DNA of 64,000 nt, taken from positions 310,001 through 374,000 of the forward strand of contig JACJYH010000001.1 of the NCBI GenBank assembly GCA_020636195.1, given 5' to 3'. Under the pieces are notes generated by a model. The model had not been told where the DNA came from, did no database searches, and saw only the letters and a program-made list of their open reading frames with translations. Made by a program: the position numbers and the translations under genes. This document shows positions 36,061 through 44,800 of the stretch, in pieces; the stretch's first letter is position 1, and every line of letters begins with the position of its first letter. The stretch comes from Lewinellaceae bacterium (GTDB lineage: Bacteria; Bacteroidota; Bacteroidia; Chitinophagales; Saprospiraceae).

Positions 36061-36843
36061 TTATTTTTTGTTGTTTTTCTTTGATTGTGAAAACAACCAT
36101 GGCATCAAACCATCTTCCATGATAGCTGCATTCCAAATTCCATGATTCCCATCGGGGTATTCCGTATATTTTGGATGGGCATGCATAGATTCCAGTTTCG
36201 CCACCAATTGTCTAGATAATTCCACTGGAACGACGTCATCTTTTGCTCCATGAAAAATCCATAGTGGAACATCCACATATGCAGAAACCTTAGCTAAATC
36301 GGCACCACCACACATCACAATACCGGCAGAAAACCATTCCGGATGCCTTGCCAGAATGTCTAACGCTCCAAATCCTCCCATTGACAACCCTGCAACATAA
36401 ATCCTTGTACTGTCAACGTTTTTCATTTTTCTGATCTTTTGCATCAGTTTTTCTACTGCTATCATGGCATCGGTTGCTTCGTCTTCCGGATTATACGTCC
36501 ATTCCATTCGCTTTACCGGAGCCCAATAATCTTGCTCAGGACATTGAGGTGCTATAACAATGGATGGATACAAGGTTTGCAGGCTATCAGAAATCAAAAT
36601 TGGGACAATGTGCTTCAATTGTTTTTGGTTATCTGCTCCTCTTTCTCCTGATCCATGCAGCCATAAGATTAGTGGGAGTTTTTGGTTACGGCTCATATTT
36701 TTAGGATAAAATACTTGATAAGGAATATCGCTATGAAAAGACAAATCTTGATCAATCCTGTTTGTTCCTTTTTTTGCACATTGTATAAAAAGCAATGGTA
36801 TGCTTATCATTAATATCAAGTTTTTCCGAAAGATGGTTTTCAT
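36061..36843 (-). CDS. Alpha/beta-hydrolase lipoprotein (esterase, PHB-depolymerase-like)
   Basis: A 260-residue lipoprotein; signal 'LILMISIPLLFIQCAKKG' with the lipidated Cys at about 22. The alpha/beta-hydrolase landmarks are all present: oxyanion segment 'LWLHGSGERGADN' (about 64-76), nucleophile elbow 'AGLSMGGFGALDI' (Ser near 154), acid 'FHGAKDDVVPVELS' (Asp near 210) and His in 'YPDGNHGIWNAAIME' (near 241). This set is typical of the predicted peptidase/esterase group related to feruloyl esterase and PHB depolymerase. It probably cleaves ester bonds of an external substrate at the cell envelope. It ends in Lys/Asn-rich residues and is a likely single gene upstream of the HYR gene on the same strand (212 bp apart). 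Confidence 0.88.
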   Translation of the reverse strand: MKTIFRKNLILMISIPLLFIQCAKKGTNRIDQDLSFHSDIPYQVFYPKNMSRNQKLPLILWLHGSGERGADNQKQLKHIVPILISDSLQTLYPSIVIAPQCPEQDYWAPVKRMEWTYNPEDEATDAMIAVEKLMQKIRKMKNVDSTRIYVAGLSMGGFGALDILARHPEWFSAGIVMCGGADLAKVSAYVDVPLWIFHGAKDDVVPVELSRQLVAKLESMHAHPKYTEYPDGNHGIWNAAIMEDGLMPWLFSQSKKNNKK

Positions 36844-36919
36844 GCTTAATAATTTATATTGTTATTGCTCAATAAATTGCAAAAATTACTCTTTTCAATT
36901 AAAAATCTTCAAAACTATG

Positions 36920-36927
36920 TATCTTTG
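36920..36927 (+). promoter_or_regulatory. Candidate -7 promoter element (TATCTTTG)
   Basis: TATCTTTG matches TAnnTTTG and lies 21 bp before the ATG at 36949, which begins a two-gene plus-strand unit. No matching -33 element at normal spacing. Confidence 0.45.
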
Positions 36928-36948
36928 TATTAAAACTTATAGTTTTTT

Positions 36949-37674
36949 ATGCAAAATAATTTTTTAAAACATATCATCTTAATTTTTGGCCTTCTAAACA
37001 TTGCTCAATCCGGATTTGGTCAAAGCTATTGGTTTGGTTTGAAAGGTGGTGTTGGTGCAAATTTCCAGAATTGGGGAGATGGATCTGGTAGTAGCATCAA
37101 TCGGGATCCTCTATTTTCGCTAAACGGTGATTTATTCGTTGAATCCTATGATCCAAATAAAAAAGGTGCATTATATGCTTCATTAGGATTTCATACAAGA
37201 GGAAGTTCTGCACGGTATTTTTCGCTTAACAATAACTTCCAAGGGTTACAAAAATACAAGTTCAATAATATTGTTCTGGACTTAGGTGCAAAAAAATCAT
37301 TAGGTGGGATTAAAGATTTCATTCCTTTTTTCATACTTGGCATCCGAGGGGAATACACTATCAGCACAAATTTGGATAATTACTCTGATTATGGTATCTA
37401 TTTTTATCCTCATAATGATTTCGTCAATCACTTCGTATATGGCATAACAATGGGTGGTGGATTTGAAACACAGCTTTCTGAATTTTATGGCGCTTTTTGT
37501 GAGTTTTCCATACTTCCTGATATGGCGTATCAATACGATCAACCGCCAATTCAAAATGTTACTGAACCATATACCGGAAACACTGTAAATTTAGCAGCAA
37601 GAAGAGTCAGAAATATCACTCTAGAATTAAAGGTGGGATTAAAGTTTCTTAGAAAAGTGGAATATATAGATTAA
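36949..37674 (+). CDS. Outer-membrane beta-barrel protein (PorT-like)
   Basis: A 241-residue protein with signal peptide ('IILIFGLLNIAQSGFGQS') and a series of alternating-residue strands: 'YWFGLKGGVGANFQNW', 'ALYASLGFHTRG', 'NNIVLDLGAKKS', 'FVYGITMGGGFETQL', 'ITLELKVGLKFLRKV'. This is the pattern of small eight-stranded outer-membrane barrels of Bacteroidota (OMP_b-brl families). The last residues 'RKVEYID' lack the usual terminal aromatic, so it may continue into a short tail. It lies 58 bp upstream of a T9SS cargo gene on the same strand. Function unknown. Confidence 0.8.
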   Translation: MQNNFLKHIILIFGLLNIAQSGFGQSYWFGLKGGVGANFQNWGDGSGSSINRDPLFSLNGDLFVESYDPNKKGALYASLGFHTRGSSARYFSLNNNFQGLQKYKFNNIVLDLGAKKSLGGIKDFIPFFILGIRGEYTISTNLDNYSDYGIYFYPHNDFVNHFVYGITMGGGFETQLSEFYGAFCEFSILPDMAYQYDQPPIQNVTEPYTGNTVNLAARRVRNITLELKVGLKFLRKVEYID

Positions 37675-37732
37675 AGAAGTCTTTTATCTTTTAAAATATA
37701 ATTTTTATTCATCAATTTACCCTCTGTCGCAT

Positions 37733-38872
37733 ATGAAATACATTTACTTCTTTGCACTTCTGCTCTCTGAATTCTCATTGATTGGGCAAGTGACCACAGA
37801 CAATTCTATATTCCCAAGCCTTGGCACGGAAATTAAGTATAATAACTATAGTGAAGAGATTCCGTTCAGTTCACTAGATGTCATTGGTGGGCCTTATACA
37901 TGGACCTTTAACCAACCATCCACAATCGAATCGACAAACATTGTCAGGTTTTCTGACCCGAAACAAAATTCCTTTTCTTCAGAATTCCCAAGTTCAAATC
38001 TATTGATGTCCAATGATGTTGGGGACATCGTTTTCCTAAACAAAACCGCAACTGAAATTAGGGTAATCGGTTCTGTATTTGAAAGTGATTTTGGAGCATT
38101 GGATACATTGGCGCTACCTGCAAAAAGTAAAGAACTTTTATACAAAGCCCCATTAAAATTGGGAACCGATATAAGTTCGACCGGCTCATATGCAATTGCA
38201 TTTGGCAGTGACATCATTCCGGACACAATTTTGGCTTCTTTACCTATACCTATTGACAGTATTCGCATCAAATTAGATTCAGAAAATGATGGTAGAATCG
38301 AAGCTATGGGAACATTAGAAGTCAATAACCAGAGTCACCAAGTATTAATGGGTAAAATTCAAACGATATTCTCACCAAATCTCGAATTTAAAGTTGGCTT
38401 CTTAGGTTGGGTCAATCCTGCCATTTTAGGGTTGCCATTACCTGATGGATTTTCATTTTTTGGCATTAAAGACACATCAATTGTGTACCGGTTTTTCGAA
38501 AACAATCATGTAGGATCTTTGTTGGAAGTGTCATTTAGTGTTCAGGATGGAGAACCTACATTTATAGAAACCTCTGTCAACTCTGATATACTCAATTCGA
38601 CTTTCAATTACACTTCTGACACTGAGTCACCGTGGACAATATTTCCCAATCCTACCTTCTCAAATGACATCACAATGGCTGCATTGAAGCCGAACCATGA
38701 CATTGTTATTCATATATCAGATATCAAAGGCAGGCTAATACATACCCAAGAGATTGCAAATTGTAATGGTTCTGAAGTCATTTCAGTTCCAAATTTATCA
38801 GGACTTTATACCATCAAAATTCTGGATAAAACAGATAAAACGTTGTCTTCAAAAAAGTTTCTTAAACTGTAG
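37733..38872 (+). CDS. Secreted T9SS cargo protein
   Basis: A 379-residue exported protein with signal peptide ('YIYFFALLLSEFSLIGQV'). The middle is a beta-rich region without a recognised domain ('SLDVIGGPYTWTFNQPST' onward). A type IX sorting domain covers about the last 80 residues: 'WTIFPNPTFSNDITMAAL', 'IHISDIKGRLIHTQEI', 'LSGLYTIKILDKTDK', ending 'SKKFLKL'. It probably acts outside the cell. It likely shares a transcript with the beta-barrel gene upstream. It ends six bases before the convergent histidine kinase gene. Confidence 0.85.
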   Translation: MKYIYFFALLLSEFSLIGQVTTDNSIFPSLGTEIKYNNYSEEIPFSSLDVIGGPYTWTFNQPSTIESTNIVRFSDPKQNSFSSEFPSSNLLMSNDVGDIVFLNKTATEIRVIGSVFESDFGALDTLALPAKSKELLYKAPLKLGTDISSTGSYAIAFGSDIIPDTILASLPIPIDSIRIKLDSENDGRIEAMGTLEVNNQSHQVLMGKIQTIFSPNLEFKVGFLGWVNPAILGLPLPDGFSFFGIKDTSIVYRFFENNHVGSLLEVSFSVQDGEPTFIETSVNSDILNSTFNYTSDTESPWTIFPNPTFSNDITMAALKPNHDIVIHISDIKGRLIHTQEIANCNGSEVISVPNLSGLYTIKILDKTDKTLSSKKFLKL

Positions 38873-38878
38873 AATTTC

Positions 38879-40051
38879 TTAGGCTAAAGGAAGTGATATA
38901 CAAAAAATCGTCTCCTTGTTTGGGACTGATGATTTGACATAGATTTTCCCTTTGTGGTAATCTTCTACAATCCTTTTTGAGAGTGACAAGCCTAAACCCC
39001 AACCTCGTTTTTTCGTAGAAAATCCCGGTTTAAATATCGTTTTAAATTTTCCTGACGGAATGCCGTGACCCGTATCGCTGATTTCAATTATAGCATTGTT
39101 GTGTTGTTTATACATTTTACAGCCGATTCTTCCTTCTTCAGTCATTGCATCAAGGGCATTTCTGATCAAATTTTCTATGACCCATGAAAAAAGATGAGGA
39201 TTGATGGCTGCCACAATAGGTTCTTCAGGTGCATCAAACTGAAAAGTAACCCGACGAGCTGCTCTCCTTTTCAGATAATCTCTCACATCAATTAATGTTT
39301 TATAGATGTCTGTGGGTTCCAGCAAAGGCTCTGAACCGATCTTGCTAAATCGATCCGCCACTAATTCTAACCTATTAACATCTTTTGAAAGTTCGTTGAC
39401 GATATCCATGTTTTCAGGATCTTCTTCATACTTCAAACGCATAAACTCTATCCAGCCAATTATGGCACTAATTGGTGTCCCCAATTGGTGCGCTGTTTCC
39501 TTGGCTAAACCTGCCCAAATTCTACTTTCTTCCTCTCTTCTCGATGTACTAAATAAAAAATATCCAAGGGCTATATACAACGCTATTAGGGACAATTGAA
39601 TGATTGGAAATAGTTTTAATCTGTCTATAATTTTTGAGTTAAAATAATAAATATTGCTTGCATAACCAGTAAACTGTATAGGTTTGAGACCTTGGTTCAA
39701 AAAGGAGTGCTTTTGATTTTGTAAAAACAGACTATCATTGTTTAATTCTGTCCCAAAATTTATACCCTCTAGTGCACCTCTTTCATCTTCATAAATCACA
39801 GGAAGAGGAAATGAATCTACAATTGTAGTCAGTAGTTCAAGATAATCATCTGTTATTTCCTGGGAATCTTCTATTGCGCTTGATTGGATCAATCCATCCA
39901 CAGCCCGTTTGTATAAATTGATGTTTTTTTGCTCATTAATCAATAGTTGATTGGCAAGATGATTTGAGTAATATAAGGAAACGACAAGGATCATTGCTCC
40001 TATCAACATGAGCAAAATCTTCCATCTTTTACCTGTAGAATAAAACCCCAT
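38879..40051 (-). CDS. Sensor histidine kinase
   Basis: A 390-residue kinase. Residues about 12-30 form helix 1 and about 150-168 form helix 2, flanking a periplasmic or extracellular sensor of about 120 residues. The catalytic part follows: H-box 'AKETAHQLGTPISAIIGW' with phospho-acceptor His188, N-box 'IENLIRNALDAM', G1 'EISDTGHGIP', F/G2 'KRGWGLGLSLSKRIVEDY'. The 'HQLGTP' H-box is a Bacteroidota-typical variant. No response regulator is adjacent, so it is an orphan kinase here; the signal is unknown. It probably starts a minus-strand gene pair with lpxK upstream (37 bp apart). Confidence 0.93.
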   Translation of the reverse strand: MGFYSTGKRWKILLMLIGAMILVVSLYYSNHLANQLLINEQKNINLYKRAVDGLIQSSAIEDSQEITDDYLELLTTIVDSFPLPVIYEDERGALEGINFGTELNNDSLFLQNQKHSFLNQGLKPIQFTGYASNIYYFNSKIIDRLKLFPIIQLSLIALYIALGYFLFSTSRREEESRIWAGLAKETAHQLGTPISAIIGWIEFMRLKYEEDPENMDIVNELSKDVNRLELVADRFSKIGSEPLLEPTDIYKTLIDVRDYLKRRAARRVTFQFDAPEEPIVAAINPHLFSWVIENLIRNALDAMTEEGRIGCKMYKQHNNAIIEISDTGHGIPSGKFKTIFKPGFSTKKRGWGLGLSLSKRIVEDYHKGKIYVKSSVPNKETIFCISLPLA

Positions 40052-40087
40052 GGATAATAATTAATCAAAAATCATGCGATAAATCCA

Positions 40088-41170
40088 TCACAACTCAAAC
40101 GAAAGAAGGTATTGCTTGATGTATTCATCAAAAAAAGTTTGTCCAAAAAAGTGAAACCTTACCCTCACTGGAAGCACAAATATAGCTATATTAGCATCTA
40201 ACAATGCTTTTCTCTTCAGATCTAATCGCATTGCATCCTTCTCAGTGGTCAGAACTATCTTTTTTTCGTTTGGAATATTTTTATAGACTTTTGTGATTCT
40301 TTCTATATCTCTATCATCAAAAACATGATGATCAGCATATTCAATCTCATGAATAGAACCGGAGATTTTAGATAAATAGGACGTCAAATATGAAGTATCA
40401 GCTATAGCGCTTAGGAGAATAATATCTAAACTTTCATCCAGCTCAAGACGATGATTCGGCTCAAAAAAGCTGTATGGATGTGCATATTCATAGTAGGTAA
40501 AAAATACCTTTTGATGAGCATATGGGTTGATTTCTTTGATAATGTCTTGAGCTTCGTTATCAGTTAATACAGATGGGCATTTTGATACTATGATACAGTC
40601 GGCCCTACGATAGCCTGATCTCCATTCCCTCAGCCTTCCTGAAGGCAAAAGGTAGTCTCGTGTAAAAAGCAATTCATAGGATGTCAATAGAATATTTAGA
40701 CCAGGTTTTACGGCTAAATGTTGGAAAGCATCATCCAATAAAATAGTCTGAATATGTGGAAAATTTTGCAAAATTTGAGGGATCGCATATGCTCTACTTT
40801 CTCCTACTGCCACCACGATGTCTCTATACTTTCGTTTAAACTGCAATGGTTCATCTCCCACCGTAAGTGCATTATCTGTTGTTTGCACAAATCTGAATCC
40901 TTGGGTTTCTCTTTTATAACCTCGGCTTAAAACACCAATGTCTATATAATCCTTCAATAACATAATCAGGTACTCAATGTGTGGTGTCTTTCCTGTACCG
41001 CCGATAGTTAGATTTCCTATACTGATGATAGGGATATTAAATTTTGACGATTTTACTAAGCCTAAAGTGTATCCCAGAGTAAACAAAGAAACGCCAAAGC
41101 CATACAGTAGCGATAGAGGTGCCAATAGTAACTGTAAAAGCATCTTTCTGAAGCCTGAAAAATTGTGCAT
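40088..41170 (-). CDS. lpxK: Tetraacyldisaccharide 4'-kinase
   Basis: A 360-residue enzyme that phosphorylates the 4'-position of the lipid A precursor, making lipid IVA at the inner membrane. Family marks: an N-terminal membrane-associated helix ('LLAPLSLLYGFGVSLFT'), the P-loop 'SIGNLTIGGTGKTPHIEYL' (about 46-64), 'VGDEPLQFKRKY', 'TILLDDAFQHLAVKPGLNIL' with the DD-x-x-Q-H signature, and 'VLTTEKDAMRL'. The length is within the family range. It shows the cell makes lipid A and so has a diderm LPS envelope. Confidence 0.96.
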   Translation of the reverse strand: MHNFSGFRKMLLQLLLAPLSLLYGFGVSLFTLGYTLGLVKSSKFNIPIISIGNLTIGGTGKTPHIEYLIMLLKDYIDIGVLSRGYKRETQGFRFVQTTDNALTVGDEPLQFKRKYRDIVVAVGESRAYAIPQILQNFPHIQTILLDDAFQHLAVKPGLNILLTSYELLFTRDYLLPSGRLREWRSGYRRADCIIVSKCPSVLTDNEAQDIIKEINPYAHQKVFFTYYEYAHPYSFFEPNHRLELDESLDIILLSAIADTSYLTSYLSKISGSIHEIEYADHHVFDDRDIERITKVYKNIPNEKKIVLTTEKDAMRLDLKRKALLDANIAIFVLPVRVRFHFFGQTFFDEYIKQYLLSFEL

Positions 41171-41293
41171 TTCTAAATTAGAATGGTTTTATGAAAGGAG
41201 TGTAATAAAAAATTTTACCTTCAGTGGAAGTTTAAAGAACTAAAAACGCCCTTTTGAATAAATTGTTTTAATATTGTGCTGAGTTCTAATGAC

Positions 41294-42022
41294 ATGACAA
41301 TTCCAAAAGGTACTCTTATAAATGTGGCAACAGTGACTGTTGGCAGCTTGGTAGGATTGACTCTGAAACATCTATTCTCACCTGAAATGGAGTCAATCGT
41401 ATTTCAGGGTTTAGGATTAGGAACCATTTTAATTGGGATAAAACTGGCCCTTCGATGTCCTGAAGGGTATATGTTACATGTGATCTTCAGTTTAATATTG
41501 GGCGGAATCCTAGGACAATGGATTGCTTTGGACAGTTTAATACAAGACTTCTCTGCATTCTTGAAATCGATGATTTCAAATGAAGATACCGGTTTTTCAG
41601 AAGGGTTGGTTACAGCATTTTTATTATTTTGTATCGGATCAATGACAGTCATAGGGTCTATTGAAGAAGGCTTGACCGGAAACAGAGAATTATTGATGGT
41701 GAAGTCCACTTTGGATGGGTTTTCAGCTATTTTTCTGACGAGTACATTCGGAATCGGAGTTTTATTTTCAACCATTCCATTGTTAATTTTTCAAGGTGGA
41801 CTTACCCTTGGAGCAAAAAAGATCTCCAATTTTTTAGACAATGATATGCTGGATGGTTTGACTTCTGTCGGTGGCGTTCTAATTTTAGGGATTTCAATAA
41901 ATATTTTGAAGTTAGGCCATATTCCATTAGAAAACCTATTGCCTGGATTAATCATCATATTATTAGGGATAAAGTTATTTCCAAGAAAAAACAACATAAA
42001 AGCGGTGCCAAAAGCATTATGA
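41294..42022 (+). CDS. DUF554 family membrane protein
   Basis: A 242-residue membrane protein from ATG 41294 ('MTIPKGTLINVATVTVGSLV'). GTG 41276 would add six residues. It has about seven helices and the DUF554 landmarks: N-terminal 'GTLINVATVTVGSLVGL', 'LLFCIGSMTVIGSIEEGLTG' in the middle and a 'LTSVGGVLILGISINIL' helix near the end. Members include YdfK/YqgA-type proteins, possible transporters of unknown substrate. Its stop overlaps the scpA start by four bases (ATGA), so they are translationally coupled, though no functional link is obvious. Confidence 0.9.
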   Translation: MTIPKGTLINVATVTVGSLVGLTLKHLFSPEMESIVFQGLGLGTILIGIKLALRCPEGYMLHVIFSLILGGILGQWIALDSLIQDFSAFLKSMISNEDTGFSEGLVTAFLLFCIGSMTVIGSIEEGLTGNRELLMVKSTLDGFSAIFLTSTFGIGVLFSTIPLLIFQGGLTLGAKKISNFLDNDMLDGLTSVGGVLILGISINILKLGHIPLENLLPGLIIILLGIKLFPRKNNIKAVPKAL

Positions 42023-42768
42023 TGCAAGAAATGTCATATACAGTAAAGTTTGAAAAATTTGAAGGGCCTTTCGATCTTCTGCTATTTTTCATAGAACGTG
42101 ATGAATTAGAAATTTACGATATTCCCATTACTAAGATCACACAAGATTTTTTAGAATATATCAAGCATTTGGAATCATTAAACATTGATGTGGCCAGTGA
42201 ATTTATTTTGGTTGCTGCCACACTCATGAAAATAAAAGCCAAAATGCTTATTCCCCGCAAACAAATCAATGATCTGGGCGAAGAAATCGATCCAAGAGAA
42301 GAGCTAGTTCAAAAACTTTTGGAGTATAAAAAGTATAAATCAGTTACAGATGAGCTGAGCCTATTAGAGGATCATAGGCATCTTCGACATCATAGAGGTA
42401 ACACTGTTGAAGAATTGAAAACACTAGGAGAAAAAGCACTGATTGATATTGAATTAGAGACGTTATCTCTTTTTAAACTATTCAATACTTATCTGGTATT
42501 AATACAAAAATATGAGAACGAACTCTCAAAACCCAAACATCAAATCATCACCTATGATTACACTATAGATGGGCAACAATCGTATCTACTTGAGAGGGTT
42601 TCTTCAGAAAAAACTGTCCGCTTTGAACATTTGTTTTTGAACTTGAATAATAGAATTGAAGCTATTGTTACATTTATAGCTCTCTTGGAATTACTCAATT
42701 TACAAAAACTATCCCTAATCCAGGGAAGCGGTGTCAACGACTTTTGGATTTCAAAGCAAGAGCTTTAG
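42019..42768 (+). CDS. scpA: Segregation and condensation protein A
   Basis: A 249-residue kleisin subunit of the SMC condensin-like complex that organises chromosomes for segregation. It begins 'YTVKFEKFEGPFDLLLFFIE', the family signature, then 'FLEYIKHLESLNIDVASEFI', 'ATLMKIKAKMLIPRK', and ends with a winged-helix region ('TFIALLELLNLQKLSLIQGS') that binds SMC. Length normal. The start ATGATG at 42019 overlaps the upstream stop. scpB is not adjacent. Confidence 0.95.
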   Translation: MMQEMSYTVKFEKFEGPFDLLLFFIERDELEIYDIPITKITQDFLEYIKHLESLNIDVASEFILVAATLMKIKAKMLIPRKQINDLGEEIDPREELVQKLLEYKKYKSVTDELSLLEDHRHLRHHRGNTVEELKTLGEKALIDIELETLSLFKLFNTYLVLIQKYENELSKPKHQIITYDYTIDGQQSYLLERVSSEKTVRFEHLFLNLNNRIEAIVTFIALLELLNLQKLSLIQGSGVNDFWISKQEL

Positions 42769-42771
42769 TAA

Positions 42772-44307
42772 TTAATCGAACAAACGGTCTATAGACACCT
42801 TATCAGCTAAATTGGATTTAATATCTGATATTTTCACTCTTTCCTGAAGTAATGTATCTCTATTCCTGATTGTAACCGTATGATTCTCTAATGTTTCAAA
42901 ATCTATGGTGATACAGTATGGTGTTCCTATGGCATCTTGTCTTCTATATCTCCTTCCTATGGCATCCTTTTCATCATATTGACACATCATAGATGATTTC
43001 AGGTTGTTGAATATCTCACCAGCCGCTTTGGTGAGTTCTTCCTTGTTTTTCAGAAGTGGCAAAATGGCAACCTTGACAGGTGCCAATGCAGGTGGTAATG
43101 TCATCACTACTCTCTGTGATTCGTTTCCATCAGCATCAGGAACAGTTTCTTCCCTCAGAGCATTGGAAACAGTAGCTAGAAACATCCTGTCACATCCTAT
43201 AGAAGTCTCTACGACATATGGTGTATAACTTTCGTTGAGTTCGGGGTCAAAATACTGCATCTTTTTTCCGGATAATTTCTGATGCTCGCTGAGGTCAAAG
43301 TCAGTTCTACTATGTATCCCTTCTAACTCTCTGAACCCAAATGGAAATTCAAATTCAATATCTACAGCTGCATTGGCATAGTGCGCTAAGTTGATATGAT
43401 CGTGAAATCTAAGTTTGCGCGTATCCGTACCTAAGGCATGATGCCACTTAAGGCGATGTTCTTTCCAGTAGTGATACCATTCCATTTCTGTTCCGGGCCT
43501 CACAAAAAACTGCATCTCCATTTGCTCAAATTCACGCATTCTAAATATAAACTGCCTTGCTACTATCTCATTTCTGAATGCTTTTCCAATTTGTGCTATC
43601 CCGAATGGAATCTTCTGACGGGTGGACTTCTGAACATTTAAGAAATTTACAAAGATTCCTTGGGCGGTTTCCGGACGCAAATAAAGCTTGCCTTCTTCTC
43701 CGGCAATATTTCCCAATTGTGTATTGAACATCAGGTTAAATTGGCGCACTTCCGTCCAATTTCTAGAACCACTTTCCTGACAAGCGATGCCACATTCATC
43801 AATGATCGCTTTAAGCCCTTCCATGTCACCATTTTTCAAGGATTGAGCAAGACGATTTTGTATGGCATCTATCTCTTTTTGTCTTTCAATGATGCGTTCA
43901 TTGGTATGTACAAAATGATCTCGATCAAACGACTCTCCAAACCTACTTCTGGCCTTTTCTACGTCCTTTTCGATTTTTTGTTCGATTTTTTCGATATAAC
44001 CTTCTATAAGTTGGTCTGCTCTATATCTTTTTTTTGAATCCTTATTATCAATCAAAGGATCATTAAAAGCATCCACATGACCAGATGCTTTCCAAGTTTT
44101 TGGGTGCATAAAAATAGCGGCATCTAATCCAACGATATTTTCATGCATTTGCACCATGGATTTCCACCAGTATGACTTAATATTATTTTTGAGTTCTACA
44201 CCATATGGACCATAATCATATACCGCACTCAAACCATCATATATTTCACTGGAAGGATATACAAAACCATATTCTTTACAATGGCTTATCAAATCTTTGA
44301 ACTCCAT
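42772..44307 (-). CDS. glyS: Glycine--tRNA ligase (dimeric type)
   Basis: A 511-residue class II synthetase of the alpha2 type that charges tRNA-Gly. Motifs: 'CKEYGFVYPSSEIYDGLSAV' and 'DYGPYGVELKNNIKSYWWKS' (N-terminus), 'GKLYLRPETAQGIFVNF' (glycine/ATP site), 'IPFGIAQIGKAFRNE' (motif 2), 'FRMREFEQMEMQFFV', 'VETSIGCDRMFLATVSNAL' (motif 3), and an anticodon-binding C-domain ('PVKVAILPLLKNKEELTKAA'). Length and motifs are normal. It ends four bases from the scpA stop (convergent). Confidence 0.96.
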   Translation of the reverse strand: MEFKDLISHCKEYGFVYPSSEIYDGLSAVYDYGPYGVELKNNIKSYWWKSMVQMHENIVGLDAAIFMHPKTWKASGHVDAFNDPLIDNKDSKKRYRADQLIEGYIEKIEQKIEKDVEKARSRFGESFDRDHFVHTNERIIERQKEIDAIQNRLAQSLKNGDMEGLKAIIDECGIACQESGSRNWTEVRQFNLMFNTQLGNIAGEEGKLYLRPETAQGIFVNFLNVQKSTRQKIPFGIAQIGKAFRNEIVARQFIFRMREFEQMEMQFFVRPGTEMEWYHYWKEHRLKWHHALGTDTRKLRFHDHINLAHYANAAVDIEFEFPFGFRELEGIHSRTDFDLSEHQKLSGKKMQYFDPELNESYTPYVVETSIGCDRMFLATVSNALREETVPDADGNESQRVVMTLPPALAPVKVAILPLLKNKEELTKAAGEIFNNLKSSMMCQYDEKDAIGRRYRRQDAIGTPYCITIDFETLENHTVTIRNRDTLLQERVKISDIKSNLADKVSIDRLFD

Positions 44308-44419
44308 ACTTGCTTCAATATTTAAAATAAGTCACAAAAATAAACGGAAATGTGTTTTTTTACGTAATTATTCAAACACAATATCTATTTTTTACGTTTA
44401 GGTTAAAATTTTTTAAATC

Positions 44420-44776
44420 ATGCGTATATTATTTTTAGTTCCAGTATTTCTCATCGTGGTGATCATGTCTTCTTGCACATCTACTACCACAACCACAACA
44501 GATTGTACAGGTATCACACCCACTTACACCAATGATATCGCAAGTGTAATGAACAATTCTTGTGCATTATCCGGATGTCATAACAGTAGCTCAAAGTCAG
44601 CAGGTATTGACCTTTCGACATACGATAAGGTGAAAACCGAATCCGCCAAAAGCAACTTTCTTAAATCCATCAAACATCAGTCCGGAGTAGCTGCAATGCC
44701 TCAAGGTTTAGCAAAATTATCCGATGCAACCATCCTCAACATTGAGTGTTGGATAAACAATAATTGGCCTCAATAA
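44420..44776 (+). CDS. Small cytochrome-c-like lipoprotein with C-x4-CH site
   Basis: A 118-residue lipoprotein: signal 'FLVPVFLIVVIMSSC' with Cys19, a Thr-rich linker, then 'SVMNNSCALSGCHNSSSKSA', where C48, C53 and H54 form a C-x4-CH haem-binding pattern. Met93 in 'GVAAMPQG' is a candidate axial ligand, and 'ILNIECWINNNWPQ' matches the end of small c-type domains ('I..W...G..'). C-x4-CH is rarer than C-x2-CH but occurs in real multihaem cytochromes. It would be an electron carrier anchored to the envelope. It lies 24 bp upstream of a TraB-like gene on the same strand. Confidence 0.75.
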   Translation: MRILFLVPVFLIVVIMSSCTSTTTTTTDCTGITPTYTNDIASVMNNSCALSGCHNSSSKSAGIDLSTYDKVKTESAKSNFLKSIKHQSGVAAMPQGLAKLSDATILNIECWINNNWPQ

Positions 44777-44800
44777 GGTAATTTTAAAAATCAACAATTT

